The notes: generated by a model not told the origin, from the letters alone. A stretch of DNA of 64,000 nucleotides from an uncultured Clostridia bacterium (GCA_934647165.1 CAKUFA010000008.1:13662-77661), one strand, 5' to 3'. Positions 41,803 to 51,074 are shown, counted from the first letter of the stretch. Made by a program: numbers and translations.

Positions 41803-43398
41803 ATGATTACAGTCAATAACGTATCCCTGACCTTCGGCGGTCAGAAGCTCTTTTCCGGCGCTGATTTGAAATTCATGCCCGGCAACTGCTACGGCATCAT
41901 CGGTGCAAACGGCGCGGGCAAATCCACGTTCCTGCGCATTCTTTCCGGTGAGCTGGAACCCACTACAGGCTCCGTCACCATTCCTGCGGGGCAGCGCATG
42001 TCCACCCTGAAGCAGGATCAGTTCAAATACGATGCCTATCCTGTGCTGGACACGGTCATCATGGGCAACCAGCGCCTTTATGATATCATGAAGGAAAAGG
42101 ACGCGCTCTACGCCAAGCCTGACTTTTCCGAGGCAGACGGCGAAAAGGCGGCCGAGCTGGAGGGGGAATTTGCCGAGCTGGACGGCTGGAATGCTGAAAG
42201 CGATGCGGCCACCCTGCTCACCGGCCTTGGCCTCCCCGCCGAAATGCACTATACCCTCATGGGCGACCTGAAGGGCGGCGAAAAGTTCAAAGTGCTGCTG
42301 GCGCAGGCACTGTTCGGCAATCCGGATATTCTGCTGCTGGACGAGCCTACCAACAACCTGGACAACCGCTCCGTGGCCTGGCTGGAAGATTTTCTCATGG
42401 ATTTCCCCGGCACGCTCATCGTGGTCAGCCATGACCGCTGGTTCCTCAACAACATCTGCACCCACATTGTGGATATCGACTATAACCAGATCAAGCTCTA
42501 CGTGGGCAACTACGATTTCTGGTATGAGTCCTCCAAGCTCATGCAGTCCATCATGAAGGATCAAAAGAAGCGCCGTGAAGATAAGATTCGCGAATTGCAG
42601 GCCTTCATTCAGCGCTTCTCCTCCAACAAATCCAAGGCCAAGCAGGCCACCAGCCGCCGCAAGCTGCTGGATCAGCTGACCATTGAGCAGATGCCTGCCT
42701 CTTCCCGCCGCTATCCGTGGGTGTGCTTTACCCCTGACCGGGAGGCCGGCAAGGACATCCTGCAAGTGACCAACATCAATTACACGCAGGACGGCGTACA
42801 GCTTTTGAAGGACGTTTCCTTCCTTGTGCAAAAAGGGCAGAAGATCGCCCTGGTGGGCACCAACGAGCAGGCGCAGACCGCCCTGTTCCGCATCCTGGCT
42901 GAGGAAATCCAGCCGGATTCCGGCACGGTAAAATGGGGCGTCACCATTTCCACCAGCTATTTCCCCAAGGATAATTCGCCCTATTTCAACGGCTGCGATA
43001 AGAACATGCTGGAGTGGTTTGCCCAGTATTGCCCTGCCAACATGCTGGAAAGCGACATGCGCGACTTGCTGGGCCGCATGCTCTTCCGGGGCGATGATGT
43101 GTACAAGCAGGTCAGCGTCCTCTCCGGCGGTGAAAAGGTGCGCTGCATGCTTTCCCGCATGATGCTCTCCGGCGCCAACTTTGTTATGCTGGATCAGCCC
43201 ACCAACCACCTGGATCTGGAATCCATCACCGCAGTGAACAACGCGCTGATTAACTTCCCCGGCAATGTGATCTTCACCAGCCAGGACCACCAGTTCATCA
43301 GCACCATTGCCGACCGCATCATTGAAATTAAGCCAGACGGCACCATTGCCGACTACCTGTGCAATTACGAGGAATATCTGGAAAAGATTAAAGCGTAA
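41803..43398 (+). CDS. ABC-F family ATPase (YbiT-like) with degenerate second nucleotide site
   Basis: A 531-residue soluble duplicated ATPase of the ribosome-acting ABC-F class. Domain 1: Walker A GANGAGKS 34-41, signature LKGGE 156-160, Walker B LLLDEP 177-182, switch SHDRWF. A basic linker spans about 240-300. Domain 2: Walker A is GTNEQAQTA (352-360, no lysine), signature LSGGE is intact, Walker B is VMLDQP (Glu to Gln) and the switch is SQDHQF (His to Gln). Only the composite site using Walker A1 and signature 2 looks competent. Confidence 0.92.
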   Translation: MITVNNVSLTFGGQKLFSGADLKFMPGNCYGIIGANGAGKSTFLRILSGELEPTTGSVTIPAGQRMSTLKQDQFKYDAYPVLDTVIMGNQRLYDIMKEKDALYAKPDFSEADGEKAAELEGEFAELDGWNAESDAATLLTGLGLPAEMHYTLMGDLKGGEKFKVLLAQALFGNPDILLLDEPTNNLDNRSVAWLEDFLMDFPGTLIVVSHDRWFLNNICTHIVDIDYNQIKLYVGNYDFWYESSKLMQSIMKDQKKRREDKIRELQAFIQRFSSNKSKAKQATSRRKLLDQLTIEQMPASSRRYPWVCFTPDREAGKDILQVTNINYTQDGVQLLKDVSFLVQKGQKIALVGTNEQAQTALFRILAEEIQPDSGTVKWGVTISTSYFPKDNSPYFNGCDKNMLEWFAQYCPANMLESDMRDLLGRMLFRGDDVYKQVSVLSGGEKVRCMLSRMMLSGANFVMLDQPTNHLDLESITAVNNALINFPGNVIFTSQDHQFISTIADRIIEIKPDGTIADYLCNYEEYLEKIKA

Positions 43399-43468
43399 AG
43401 CTGCTGGAAAGAACCGTTTCCTCGTGTTTCATCCACAACAGGTTTTCATCAGAAAGGGAGGGGTATTG

Positions 43469-44131
43469 ATGGCTCGCTGCACCACGCAGCCGTTCACCTG
43501 TCCCCATTGTCACACGCAGCAGACCTTCTCCTTTTACGAAACCGTCAACGCCCGGGAGGATCCGGCGCTCAAGCAGCGCCTGCTGGACTGCTCCCTTTTC
43601 GATTTTGTGTGCCCGGCCTGCCATAAACACGCCCGCATCGGCTATCCGCTTTTGTATCACGATCCGGATCGCAAGGCCATGGTATTCATGACGGACTCAA
43701 CCGAGCGTGAGCAGACCGGAGAGGTGCTCAGCGCCCTCCTGTCGCTTCCGCAAAGCCGCGTGGCCATGGAAGGTTACACCCTGCGCGCCGTCAACCAGCC
43801 CCTGCAAATGGCCGAAAAGCTCCTTCTCCTGGATCATGGGCTGGATGACCGCGTGGTGGAAATGATGAAGCTGCTGCTCTTTGCCGAATATCATCGTACC
43901 CATCCGCAGGCAATGCTGCAGCAAATGGTTGTGGTGGAAACAGACGGCGCGCTGCACATCATCACCCAGCTGGCTGGCGCGGCGCCTCTGGCAACGCCGC
44001 TTGAACCGGCGCTCTACGACACCGTGCGCAAGCAGTATGCGCCCTTTTTCCCCCAGTCGCCCATGGAAAACCTGTTTGTGAATTTCCAGTGGGCGGCAGA
44101 TTGTTTCACCCCTTCGTCCACCGTTCAGTGA
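43469..44131 (+). CDS. CpXC domain protein
   Basis: A 220-residue cytoplasmic protein with two CxxC pairs, FTCPHCHTQQ (near residue 10) and FVCPACHKHAR (near 48), forming the zinc-binding CpXC domain. The remaining 150 residues are helical without recognised motifs. The function of the family is unknown. AAAGGGAGG precedes ATG 43469, 70 bases after the ABC-F gene, probably in the same transcript. Confidence 0.85.
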   Translation: MARCTTQPFTCPHCHTQQTFSFYETVNAREDPALKQRLLDCSLFDFVCPACHKHARIGYPLLYHDPDRKAMVFMTDSTEREQTGEVLSALLSLPQSRVAMEGYTLRAVNQPLQMAEKLLLLDHGLDDRVVEMMKLLLFAEYHRTHPQAMLQQMVVVETDGALHIITQLAGAAPLATPLEPALYDTVRKQYAPFFPQSPMENLFVNFQWAADCFTPSSTVQ

Positions 44132-44220
44132 CGCACGCCGCGGATGCTTTGCCCCTGCCTGTTCGTTTCTTTGGCAGGGGGTGCACTGCAGCCCGCCCCA
44201 TGCCGAAAGGAGAGGACAAC

Positions 44221-45258
44221 ATGGATTTTCTCAAAACGCTGCTGGTCTACATGTCCATGACAATGGCTGCCTCCATGCAGGGGGGCACGTTGCCTGAACC
44301 CACCCCAACGCCCACCACGCCGCCTGCGGCCGTTGTTTCCACGGCTGCCCCGGCCACCACTACCGCGCCTTCCGCGCCGGTGGTCACCCTGGCCGGCACA
44401 GCCGCAACTGCAACGCCCACACCCGTGCCAAAGCCGGACATTACCCCGAACCCAAACTATCGCAACCTTTCCAAGGGCGACCGCGGCGACAGGGTGAAAA
44501 AGCTTCAGGAGCGGCTGATTGAGCTGGGCTATCTCGCCGGTACAGCAGACGGTTCCTATGGCAATCAGACCCGCCGCGCAGTGATGCGCTTTCAGTATTA
44601 CAACGGTCTGCAACAGGACGGCGTAGCCGGCCGAGCCACGCAAACCGTGCTCTTCGAGTATGAGAACGTGATGCCCTATCCCGCTTCTCCCACCCCTGCG
44701 GCAAGCGAAGCACCTCTCTCCTCCCCAACTTCCGACCCGGTGCTGACCCTCGCCCCACTGGAAACCGTCACCACCGCCAGCACGCAGGAAATCGTTCTTC
44801 AGGATGCCACGCCCGAACCTGTGCCTGCGCTGGACATTGCACTCACGCCCCTTGAAGGCGGCAGCGTGACCCTGAACGGCACGGTGCTGACCCTGCTCTC
44901 CCAGCAGGGAAACGTGTCCACCAGCGTCGCGCCTCACATGTTTGTGTCCGAGGATGGCGATGTGTATCTTTCCATCACGGATCTGTGCACCGCCGTACCC
45001 GCGTGGACGTTAACCACCACCGCCGACGAAGCCGGGCAGGCCGTTCATTGGAACATCACCGCCAACGGCCATACCGTGACTGCCTACACGATCGATGGGG
45101 GTTTTGCTTCCCTTGTGGACAGCGTTCACCAGCCCTTCGTCGCCGGTGACCTCGTTGTTCACGACAACGGCCTTCTTGTGCGCACCTCCTATCTCCACAC
45201 CGCGCTTTCCCTCCAGGTTGTCTATGATGACGAAACCAACGTTGTGGAGCTGAAATAA
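44221..45258 (+). CDS. peptidoglycan-binding domain protein
   Basis: A 345-residue protein. A short hydrophobic N-terminus leads into a Pro/Thr-rich linker (15-80). Residues about 80-135 are a PG_binding_1 domain (LSKGDRGDRVKKLQERLIEL, then QTRRAVMRFQYYNGLQQDG). After a second Pro-rich linker, the C-terminal 130 residues resemble the copper-amine-oxidase N-terminal-like wall domain (LSITDLCTAV, LVRTSYLHTAL). GGAGAGG precedes ATG 44221. No hydrolase motif is seen. Confidence 0.83.
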   Translation: MDFLKTLLVYMSMTMAASMQGGTLPEPTPTPTTPPAAVVSTAAPATTTAPSAPVVTLAGTAATATPTPVPKPDITPNPNYRNLSKGDRGDRVKKLQERLIELGYLAGTADGSYGNQTRRAVMRFQYYNGLQQDGVAGRATQTVLFEYENVMPYPASPTPAASEAPLSSPTSDPVLTLAPLETVTTASTQEIVLQDATPEPVPALDIALTPLEGGSVTLNGTVLTLLSQQGNVSTSVAPHMFVSEDGDVYLSITDLCTAVPAWTLTTTADEAGQAVHWNITANGHTVTAYTIDGGFASLVDSVHQPFVAGDLVVHDNGLLVRTSYLHTALSLQVVYDDETNVVELK

Positions 45259-45294
45259 CGCGGCAACGATCTATTTTTCAGAATTCAATCATCG

Positions 45295-45352
45295 AAAGCA
45301 GACAGGCGGTCTTCTGCATTTGCATCATCACGTGTTGCCTGTCTGCTTTTTG
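45295..45352 (+). terminator. terminator of the peptidoglycan-binding protein gene
   Basis: AAAGCAGACAGGC pairs with GCCTGTCTGCTTT, then further T. Confidence 0.88.
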
Positions 45353-45436
45353 TTTTGCCTTTGCGGCAATTCAGTAAAGGAGATCCTCCGTTCACCGCTT
45401 TTGTGCAGCGGCAATATCCCTACATCTTTGCACATA

Positions 45437-45476
45437 AAGCAACCGGGCAGGCGAAATATCACCTGTCCGGTTGCTT
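45437..45476 (-). terminator. terminator of the ACT-PFL operon
   Basis: A 15-bp stem with one G.T pair (AAGCAACCGG...) lies 34 bases past the stop at 45511. The T-run is short (CTTTATG). Confidence 0.72.
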
Positions 45477-45510
45477 CTTTTATCATGCAGCAGAAAAGCC
45501 GCTGCTTCCA

Positions 45511-46857
45511 TCAGTTTTTCAGGGAATTCAGGGGTGCGGGAATGCGGCCTCCGCGGGCAATGAATTCCGCATTGCCGCAGTTGTTTACCGGCATCACCGG
45601 CGCATAGCCCAGCAAGCCGCCAAACTCCACCATATCCCCGGCCTTTTTGCCCGGGGCGGGGATCACACGCACGGCCGTGGTTTTGTTGTTAATCATACCA
45701 ATGGCCGCTTCGTCCGCAATAATGCCGGAAATAGCCGCCGCGCTGGTGTCGCCCGGGATGGCAATCATATCCAACCCCACCGAGCACACGCAGGTCATGG
45801 CTTCCAGCTTTTCCAGCGTCAGCGCACCGGCCGCAGCAGCTTCGATCATGCCGATATCCTCGCTCACCGGAATGAAAGCGCCGCTCAGCCCGCCCACGTG
45901 GTTGGAAGCCATCACGCCGCCCTTTTTCACGGCGTCATTCAACAAGGCCAGCGCTGCTGTTGTGCCCGGCGCGCCCGCCATTTCAAGCCCCATCTCCGTG
46001 AGGATATGCGCCACGCTGTCGCCGCGTGCAGGCGTCGGCGCCAAGGACAAGTCCACAATGCCAAAGGAAATATTCAGCCGCTGCGACGCTTCCCGCGCCA
46101 CCAGCTGCCCAACGCGCGTGATCTTGAACGCCGTGCGTTTGATGGTTTCCGCTACCACATCGAAGGGCTGTCCCTTCACCTGTTCCAGCGCTGTTTTCAC
46201 CACGCCGGGGCCGGACACGCCAACATTGATGGCGCATTCCGGTTCGCCCACGCCGCAGAACGCGCCTGCCATGAACGGGTTATCCTCCACGGCGTTGCAG
46301 AAAACCACCAGTTTTGCGCAGCCAAGTCCGTCCTGCGCCGCTGTAATATCCGCCGTCTTCTTGATAATTTCGCCCATTTCCCGCACGGCATTCATATTGA
46401 TGCCCGCCCGCGTGGAGCCAATATTGACCGAGGAGCAGAGCCGTTCGGTTTCCGCCATCACTTCCGGGATGGACTGCAAAAGCCGCTCGTCAGCCTGCGT
46501 CGCGCCCTTCTGCATCAGTGCGGAATAGCCGCCCAGAAAGTTGACGCCCATCTCATGCGCCGCTTTATCCAGCCACCGTGCAATCGGCCGCGGGTCACCC
46601 TGGCAGATCAGGCTCACCGGGGTAACGGAGATGCGCTTGTTCACAATCGGAATGCCCAGCTCCTGCTCAATGCTCTCGCCGGTTTTCACCAGATTCTTAG
46701 CCACCCGGCAAATCTTATCATACACGCGCTGTCCGCACTTTTCCGCGTCCGCATCGGAGCAGTCCAGCAAGTTCACACCCAATGTGATGGTGCGAATATC
46801 GAACTTCTCTTCCTGAATCATCCGCATGGTTTGGAGGATTTCGCCTGTTTCAATCAT
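45511..46857 (-). CDS. PFL family protein (DUF711)
   Basis: A 448-residue cytoplasmic protein. The start MIETGEILQTMRMIQEEKFDIRTITLG and internal SSVNIGSTRAGINMNAVREMG, GDSVAHILTEMGLE and FIPVSEDIGMI match the widely conserved DUF711 family, structurally related to pyruvate formate-lyase, but the role is not established. AAGGAGG precedes ATG 46857. It follows the ACT-domain gene by 15 bp, a pairing conserved across Firmicutes. Confidence 0.95.
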   Translation of the reverse strand: MIETGEILQTMRMIQEEKFDIRTITLGVNLLDCSDADAEKCGQRVYDKICRVAKNLVKTGESIEQELGIPIVNKRISVTPVSLICQGDPRPIARWLDKAAHEMGVNFLGGYSALMQKGATQADERLLQSIPEVMAETERLCSSVNIGSTRAGINMNAVREMGEIIKKTADITAAQDGLGCAKLVVFCNAVEDNPFMAGAFCGVGEPECAINVGVSGPGVVKTALEQVKGQPFDVVAETIKRTAFKITRVGQLVAREASQRLNISFGIVDLSLAPTPARGDSVAHILTEMGLEMAGAPGTTAALALLNDAVKKGGVMASNHVGGLSGAFIPVSEDIGMIEAAAAGALTLEKLEAMTCVCSVGLDMIAIPGDTSAAAISGIIADEAAIGMINNKTTAVRVIPAPGKKAGDMVEFGGLLGYAPVMPVNNCGNAEFIARGGRIPAPLNSLKN

Positions 46858-46872
46858 GCTGTTTTTTCCTCC

Positions 46873-47145
46873 TTAAATGCGGTGCATCGCATCGAAAATA
46901 TCCATGCGCTGCATATGAATATCCATCTTCAGCTCATCACGCACGGGTTGGAGCGCTTCATTGATGGCGGCAAAATCGCGCTTTGCGCCATCCAGGTCAA
47001 CAATCATCATCATGGTGAAATAGCCATCCAAGATGGTTTGTGTAATATCGAGAATATTGATATTCATTTCGCTCAGCTTGGTCGCCACCTTAGCAATAAT
47101 CCCGGTTGCGTCCAATCCCGTCACGGAAATCAACGCTTTGGTCAT
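46873..47145 (-). CDS. ACT domain protein (UPF0237)
   Basis: A 90-residue protein made of one ACT domain: ALISVTGLDATGIIAKVATKLSE is the ligand-binding beta-alpha turn. It probably senses an amino acid or similar ligand for its operon partner DUF711. GGGAGGG lies before ATG 47145; the frame is open upstream but has no site. Confidence 0.93.
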   Translation of the reverse strand: MTKALISVTGLDATGIIAKVATKLSEMNINILDITQTILDGYFTMMMIVDLDGAKRDFAAINEALQPVRDELKMDIHMQRMDIFDAMHRI

Positions 47146-47187
47146 GGCAAAATCCCTCCCGTTTTTTCGTGTGTATTGCTGCATTTC

Positions 47188-47216
47188 ACTATATCTTGCG
47201 TGAAAAGCTTTGTCAA
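47188..47216 (-). promoter_or_regulatory. promoter of the ACT-PFL operon
   Basis: Minus-strand TTGACA (47216-47211), 17-bp spacer, TATAGT (47193-47188). Confidence 0.85.
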
Positions 47217-47279
47217 GGGGATGGCGATATGAAACCCTTGTGAAGGAATTCTTTCTTTTTTACATTACGGAAACAGGCG

Positions 47280-47772
47280 GATTTCTGGGCTTTGTCCTGA
47301 CCCACGAGGGCTCCGCCCTCGACCCGCGAAGGGACTTCGTCCCTTTCGAATCCCATTTTACGGCTCCTTGGCAAGGTTTTGAGCTCTTTCAGCCCTTTGG
47401 ACTGAAAATCGCAAGCGGGTTTCTGGGCTTTGCCCTGTCCCACGAGGGCTCTGCCCTCGACCCGCGAAGGGGCTTCGCCCCTTTCGAATCCCATTTTACG
47501 GCTCCTTAGCAAGGGTTTGAGCTCTTTCAGCCCTTTGGGCTGAAAATCGCAGGCGGGTTTCTGGGCTTTGCCCTGACCCACGAGGGCTCCGCCCTCGACC
47601 CGCGAAGGGGCTTCGCCCCTTTCGAATCCCATTTTACGGCTCCTTAGCAAGGGTTTGAGCTCTTTCAGCCCTTTGGGCTGAAAATCGCAGGCGGGTTTTT
47701 GGGCTTTGCCCTGACCCACGAGGGCTCCGCCCTCGACCCGCGAAAGGGCTTCGCCCCTTTCAAATCCCATTT
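47280..47772 (+). repeat. multi-hairpin repeat array E (partial plus three units, variant subfamily)
   Basis: Plus orientation. A 5'-truncated unit (about 47280-47357) is followed by three units of about 137 bp. This subfamily has TTTCAGCCCTTTGGGCTGAAA as first stem, GGGCTTTGCCC as second, GAGGGCTCCGCCCTC as third and GAAGGGGCTTCGCCCCTTTC as fourth, ending CGAATCCC. Unlike the other arrays it lies in a divergent promoter region. Confidence 0.93.
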
Positions 47773-47798
47773 GGCAACGTCTCGGTTTATTTTCCCTC

Positions 47799-47827
47799 TT
47801 GCGCTTCTGCTTCACTTCCTTTATCAT
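47799..47827 (+). promoter_or_regulatory. promoter of pdxY
   Basis: TTGCGC (47799-47804), 17-bp spacer, TATCAT (47822-47827), 30 bases before the start. Confidence 0.7.
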
Positions 47828-47857
47828 ATTTTCCATTCTCCCTGAAGGAGGTCTCCC

Positions 47858-48700
47858 ATGCAAAAGCAGGTTTTAGCCATTCACGATCTCAGCTGCATCG
47901 GCCGCTGTTCTCTCACCGTTGCGCTCCCTGTTCTCTCCGCCTGCGGCATTCACACCTCTGCGCTGCCAACGGCACTTCTTTCCACCCATACAGGCGAGTT
48001 CACCGGCTACACCTATCTCAACCTCACCGATGAAATGCAGCGCATTGCTGCGCATTTCGCAACCCTGCCGCTCCACTTTCACGGCTTATACACCGGCTTT
48101 CTCGGTTCCTATGCGCAAATTCAGCTGGTAGGGGATGTGCTCCAGCGCTACCATGCATCGGACACGCTCACGCTGGTCGATCCCGTCATGGCCGATCACG
48201 GGAGGCTCTATGCAACCTACACCCGGCAAATGGCCGGCAGCATGGGCGAATTATGCTGCCTAGCAGATGTGATTGTTCCCAATCTCACTGAAGCTTCCAT
48301 CCTGCTGGACATACCGTATGATCCTTCGCCTTCCTGGCCGCAGGTACAGCAGATAATGGAAGCTCTTGCCGCACGTTACGGCTGTGCCCACGTGGTCATC
48401 ACCGGCGTTCCACGCGGCGAAATGCTGGGCGCATCCATTTTTTCGTCTGCCACAGGCATTTCGTCTTTTGCAGGCGGCAGCGTGCTGCCCGGCGTATTCT
48501 ACGGCACAGGCGATGTGCTGGCCAGTGCGCTTCTCGGCGCCATGCTGTGCGATTTATCCGCCGCGGATGCGCTTTCCGCCGCGGTGGATTTTACCCACAC
48601 AGCCATGGTGCACACCCTGGCAAACGATCTTCCACTACGCTATGGCGTGGCTTTTGAGCAGGCTCTGCCGGTGCTTCTGCGCACCCTCGGCCTTTGCTAA
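47858..48700 (+). CDS. pdxY: pyridoxamine/pyridoxal kinase
   Basis: A 280-residue ribokinase-fold enzyme that phosphorylates B6 vitamers to salvage pyridoxal phosphate. LAIHDLSCIGRCSLTVALPV, STHTGEFTGYTY, DPVMADHGRLY, VPNLTEA and the catalytic FYGTGDVLASALLGA are all in order. AAGGAGG precedes ATG 47858. The stop codon directly abuts a MITE-like element. Confidence 0.93.
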   Translation: MQKQVLAIHDLSCIGRCSLTVALPVLSACGIHTSALPTALLSTHTGEFTGYTYLNLTDEMQRIAAHFATLPLHFHGLYTGFLGSYAQIQLVGDVLQRYHASDTLTLVDPVMADHGRLYATYTRQMAGSMGELCCLADVIVPNLTEASILLDIPYDPSPSWPQVQQIMEALAARYGCAHVVITGVPRGEMLGASIFSSATGISSFAGGSVLPGVFYGTGDVLASALLGAMLCDLSAADALSAAVDFTHTAMVHTLANDLPLRYGVAFEQALPVLLRTLGLC

Positions 48701-48701
48701 G

Positions 48702-48859
48702 GCAATACCGCACAAATGAGTTGGTGCGGAGTCGAATGAATTTTTTGTCAGATGCAATGGCAGATTTTGAAGGTTTACTGGAGGTAAATCGAAAAATCTG
48801 CAAGTAGCAGATGGCGGAAAAGGCATCGCCTACGCTGCCAACGAATTGTGCGGTATTGC
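48702..48859. mobile_element. 158-bp MITE-like element
   Basis: Ends are perfect 14-bp inverted repeats (GCAATACCGCACAA at 48702-48715, complement at 48846-48859), with more pairing inside (GTTGG/CCAAC) and an internal GCAGATTTT/AAAATCTGC stem. CTAAG flanks it at 48697-48701 and 48861-48865, a possible 5-bp target duplication with one extra base. No coding potential. Similar elements occur in other gut Clostridia, from memory. Confidence 0.72.
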
Positions 48860-48951
48860 TCTAAGCTTTTTTCCTCTCTCTTCCGCCAGGCAGGCCGTAT
48901 CCGCTTCAGCAGCGATGCGTTTCCTGCCCGTTTTTTTTGCTACAAAAGCCC

Positions 48952-49998
48952 TCAGGTTTCATGCTCGATAACCGCCTCTATCCTCCACCGCAGCGCGGGA
49001 TATACTCGATCCCATCCAGCGCGCTGCCATTGCTGCCAGTCAGCGCAGGCCATCATTCGGGTGCGCGCAAGTCCCAGCGCGTCGCAATCGGCCGCGGCAA
49101 GCTTTTGCATCACTGCACCGCACCCCTGGCGGACTGCTTCTTCAAGCTCCTCATCCGTCAGCTGCCGGTCCCGGCATTTCAGGCGAATGCGGCACGTGGC
49201 CTCCTGCCCTGTACGCTCCACGCTGCATGCGCTCTCCAGCACGGTTACGCTGCGTCCGTCAAAGCTCAGGGCTCCCTTGCGCAGCTTGCCCTGCATCAGC
49301 CGCAGCAGCTGGTGCTCCCCTGCCGTCAGTTGTCCGTGCACCTTACCATCCTGCCCGATCAGCCACGCGCCGGACGCCTGCACGGCAAGTCCCTTGGCCG
49401 CAAGGGGCTGCTCCGCCAATCCCGGCACTGTCCGTCCCTCCGCTTCCAACGTCAGGTTCGCCACTGCCATGGATTGCCGCACCCCGCTCCTGAGAAGTTC
49501 CCCCATCTTCGCATCCGGTATTGTGCCAAGCGCCGCCCGCGAGGACAGCAGTACCTCCAGATATTTGCTCAGCCGCATGCCCGTTTCCGGTTCAAGCGCA
49601 TCCATCACCTTTTCCAGTGCATCCTCCGTCACAGCAACGGCGGCCGCCATGCGGAATTCCCGCATCCGACCAAGGTCGGAAAGCGTGCCGGCAAAATGCT
49701 CGCCCTCTGCCAGCGCTTTGCTGAACACCGCCAACCGCACCTGCCCATAGTGGATGCGGATGGGCGATGCGGCGTCCAGCATCGTCATGGCTTCTCCAAA
49801 GGACGTACCCCTGGCGCTCACCGTCAGGTACTCCCCAACGCCTGCATAGGTGGGCAATCTTGCATAAACCGTCCATATGCCGCCGCGTTCATCCACACCC
49901 AGGCACACGGCAAAGGCACGCTCCTCCTCCGGCAAAAGGGAACATCCGCCAAGGAGCAGCACACTCAAAAGGAGCAGCAACCACACCGTTTTTTTCAT
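48952..49998 (-). CDS. Ger(x)C family spore germination lipoprotein
   Basis: A 348-residue lipoprotein, the C subunit of a nutrient germinant receptor. The lipobox is LLLGGC at about residues 15-20. FAVCLGVDERGG, HYGQVRLAVFSKALAEG and a C-terminal domain ending in WDRVYPALRWRIEAVI follow the GerAC layout. GGAG lies before ATG 49998, which overlaps the gerB-type gene by 4 bp. Confidence 0.9.
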   Translation of the reverse strand: MKKTVWLLLLLSVLLLGGCSLLPEEERAFAVCLGVDERGGIWTVYARLPTYAGVGEYLTVSARGTSFGEAMTMLDAASPIRIHYGQVRLAVFSKALAEGEHFAGTLSDLGRMREFRMAAAVAVTEDALEKVMDALEPETGMRLSKYLEVLLSSRAALGTIPDAKMGELLRSGVRQSMAVANLTLEAEGRTVPGLAEQPLAAKGLAVQASGAWLIGQDGKVHGQLTAGEHQLLRLMQGKLRKGALSFDGRSVTVLESACSVERTGQEATCRIRLKCRDRQLTDEELEEAVRQGCGAVMQKLAAADCDALGLARTRMMACADWQQWQRAGWDRVYPALRWRIEAVIEHET

Positions 49999-51065
49999 CG
50001 CCGTGCACTCCTTTGTCCAAGCACTGCAAGCGCAAGCAGCAGCGCCGCAAGGGCATAAGGCGTCCACAGCCATCCCTGTGCTGCCTGCGCTGCACTTTGC
50101 ATGGCTGATGTGCCAAATCCCTGAAGCAGCGCCAACAGCAGCAGCAATGCAGGCACCAGGCAGGCTCCTTCTCCCTTCGGCCAGGGGAAGAACCTTGCCG
50201 CCTCCGTGCAACAGATGGCCGTTGCAAGACCCAGTCCCGCCATCCACAGGCACATCAGCAGCATCCTGTTGATCGGATGCAAAAACGAGCCCGCAAGCAG
50301 CATCGTGCCCGCAAGGCTTTCCCGGCCGTAAAGCGCCTCATGGGGCAGTGCCGCGCTCACGCCTGCCAGCAGCGCCGTGCATGCAAGCGGCAACCCTGTT
50401 TTTCGCCCGCTCCTGCCTGTTTTTTGCACCGGCGGGCATTCCGTCAGCAGCAGCACCGGCCACATGCCCCCAAGTCCTAACCGACCTGCATGCAGGCACG
50501 CTTCCACGCCTTCCCCAAGCAGGGGAAAGAAATGGTCCGCCCGGGCAAGAGCCAGCAGATTTCCCAGCACACACGCCGCCATCAATCCCAGCGGTGCGGT
50601 CAGCAATCCAACACTTCGCCACAGGCCGGGCTGGCGGGCGCACAGTGCCAGCGTACCGGCTGTCACCAGCGCAATCACCATGGGGTTGGCCGCCGTGTTT
50701 ACCCCTTCGGTAAACAACACCACAAGCGCTGTCATGCTGCATAATCCTTCCATCAGCAGTGCCGCGCCTTCCAACACACGCAATCCGTTCGCTGCCCTCT
50801 GTCCCAAACGCTTCGCCACGCATTCGCTCAGCGTATCCGCACCGCTTTTTCGCATCATCAGCAGCAAAAACGCGGCCAGCAGCACCGGAAACAGACCGCA
50901 CAGCGCCGCCAACCACCACTGCGCCGCGCCTGCACGCGGGGTCAGCACCACCGTGCCTGTGCGCAAAAACGTCACCCCTGCAAGAAATCGCATTTGCCGC
51001 TGCATGGCGCTTGTCTCCGCAGCCTGTCGCAGCGCACACCGCGTTTTTATCTCCGTCCGCACCAC
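49995..51065 (-). CDS. GerAB family spore germination permease
   Basis: A 356-residue membrane protein with about ten helices, the B (germinant-binding) subunit, related to amino acid permeases. It has unusually many alanine/leucine residues; the family pattern is visible in RQMRFLAGVTFLRTGTVVLTPRAG and SGADTLSECVAKRLG. GTG 51065 is chosen with GAAGG 6 bases upstream, 9 bases after the gerA-type stop. Confidence 0.85.
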   Translation of the reverse strand: MVRTEIKTRCALRQAAETSAMQRQMRFLAGVTFLRTGTVVLTPRAGAAQWWLAALCGLFPVLLAAFLLLMMRKSGADTLSECVAKRLGQRAANGLRVLEGAALLMEGLCSMTALVVLFTEGVNTAANPMVIALVTAGTLALCARQPGLWRSVGLLTAPLGLMAACVLGNLLALARADHFFPLLGEGVEACLHAGRLGLGGMWPVLLLTECPPVQKTGRSGRKTGLPLACTALLAGVSAALPHEALYGRESLAGTMLLAGSFLHPINRMLLMCLWMAGLGLATAICCTEAARFFPWPKGEGACLVPALLLLLALLQGFGTSAMQSAAQAAQGWLWTPYALAALLLALAVLGQRSARR

Positions 51066-51074
51066 ATCATGCCT

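Noticed and set aside
47280..47772. tRNA-like look of array E (TTCGAATCC after a GC stem)
   Set aside because: No acceptor stem, anticodon arm or CCA end can be folded; the TTCGAATCC belongs to the repeat.
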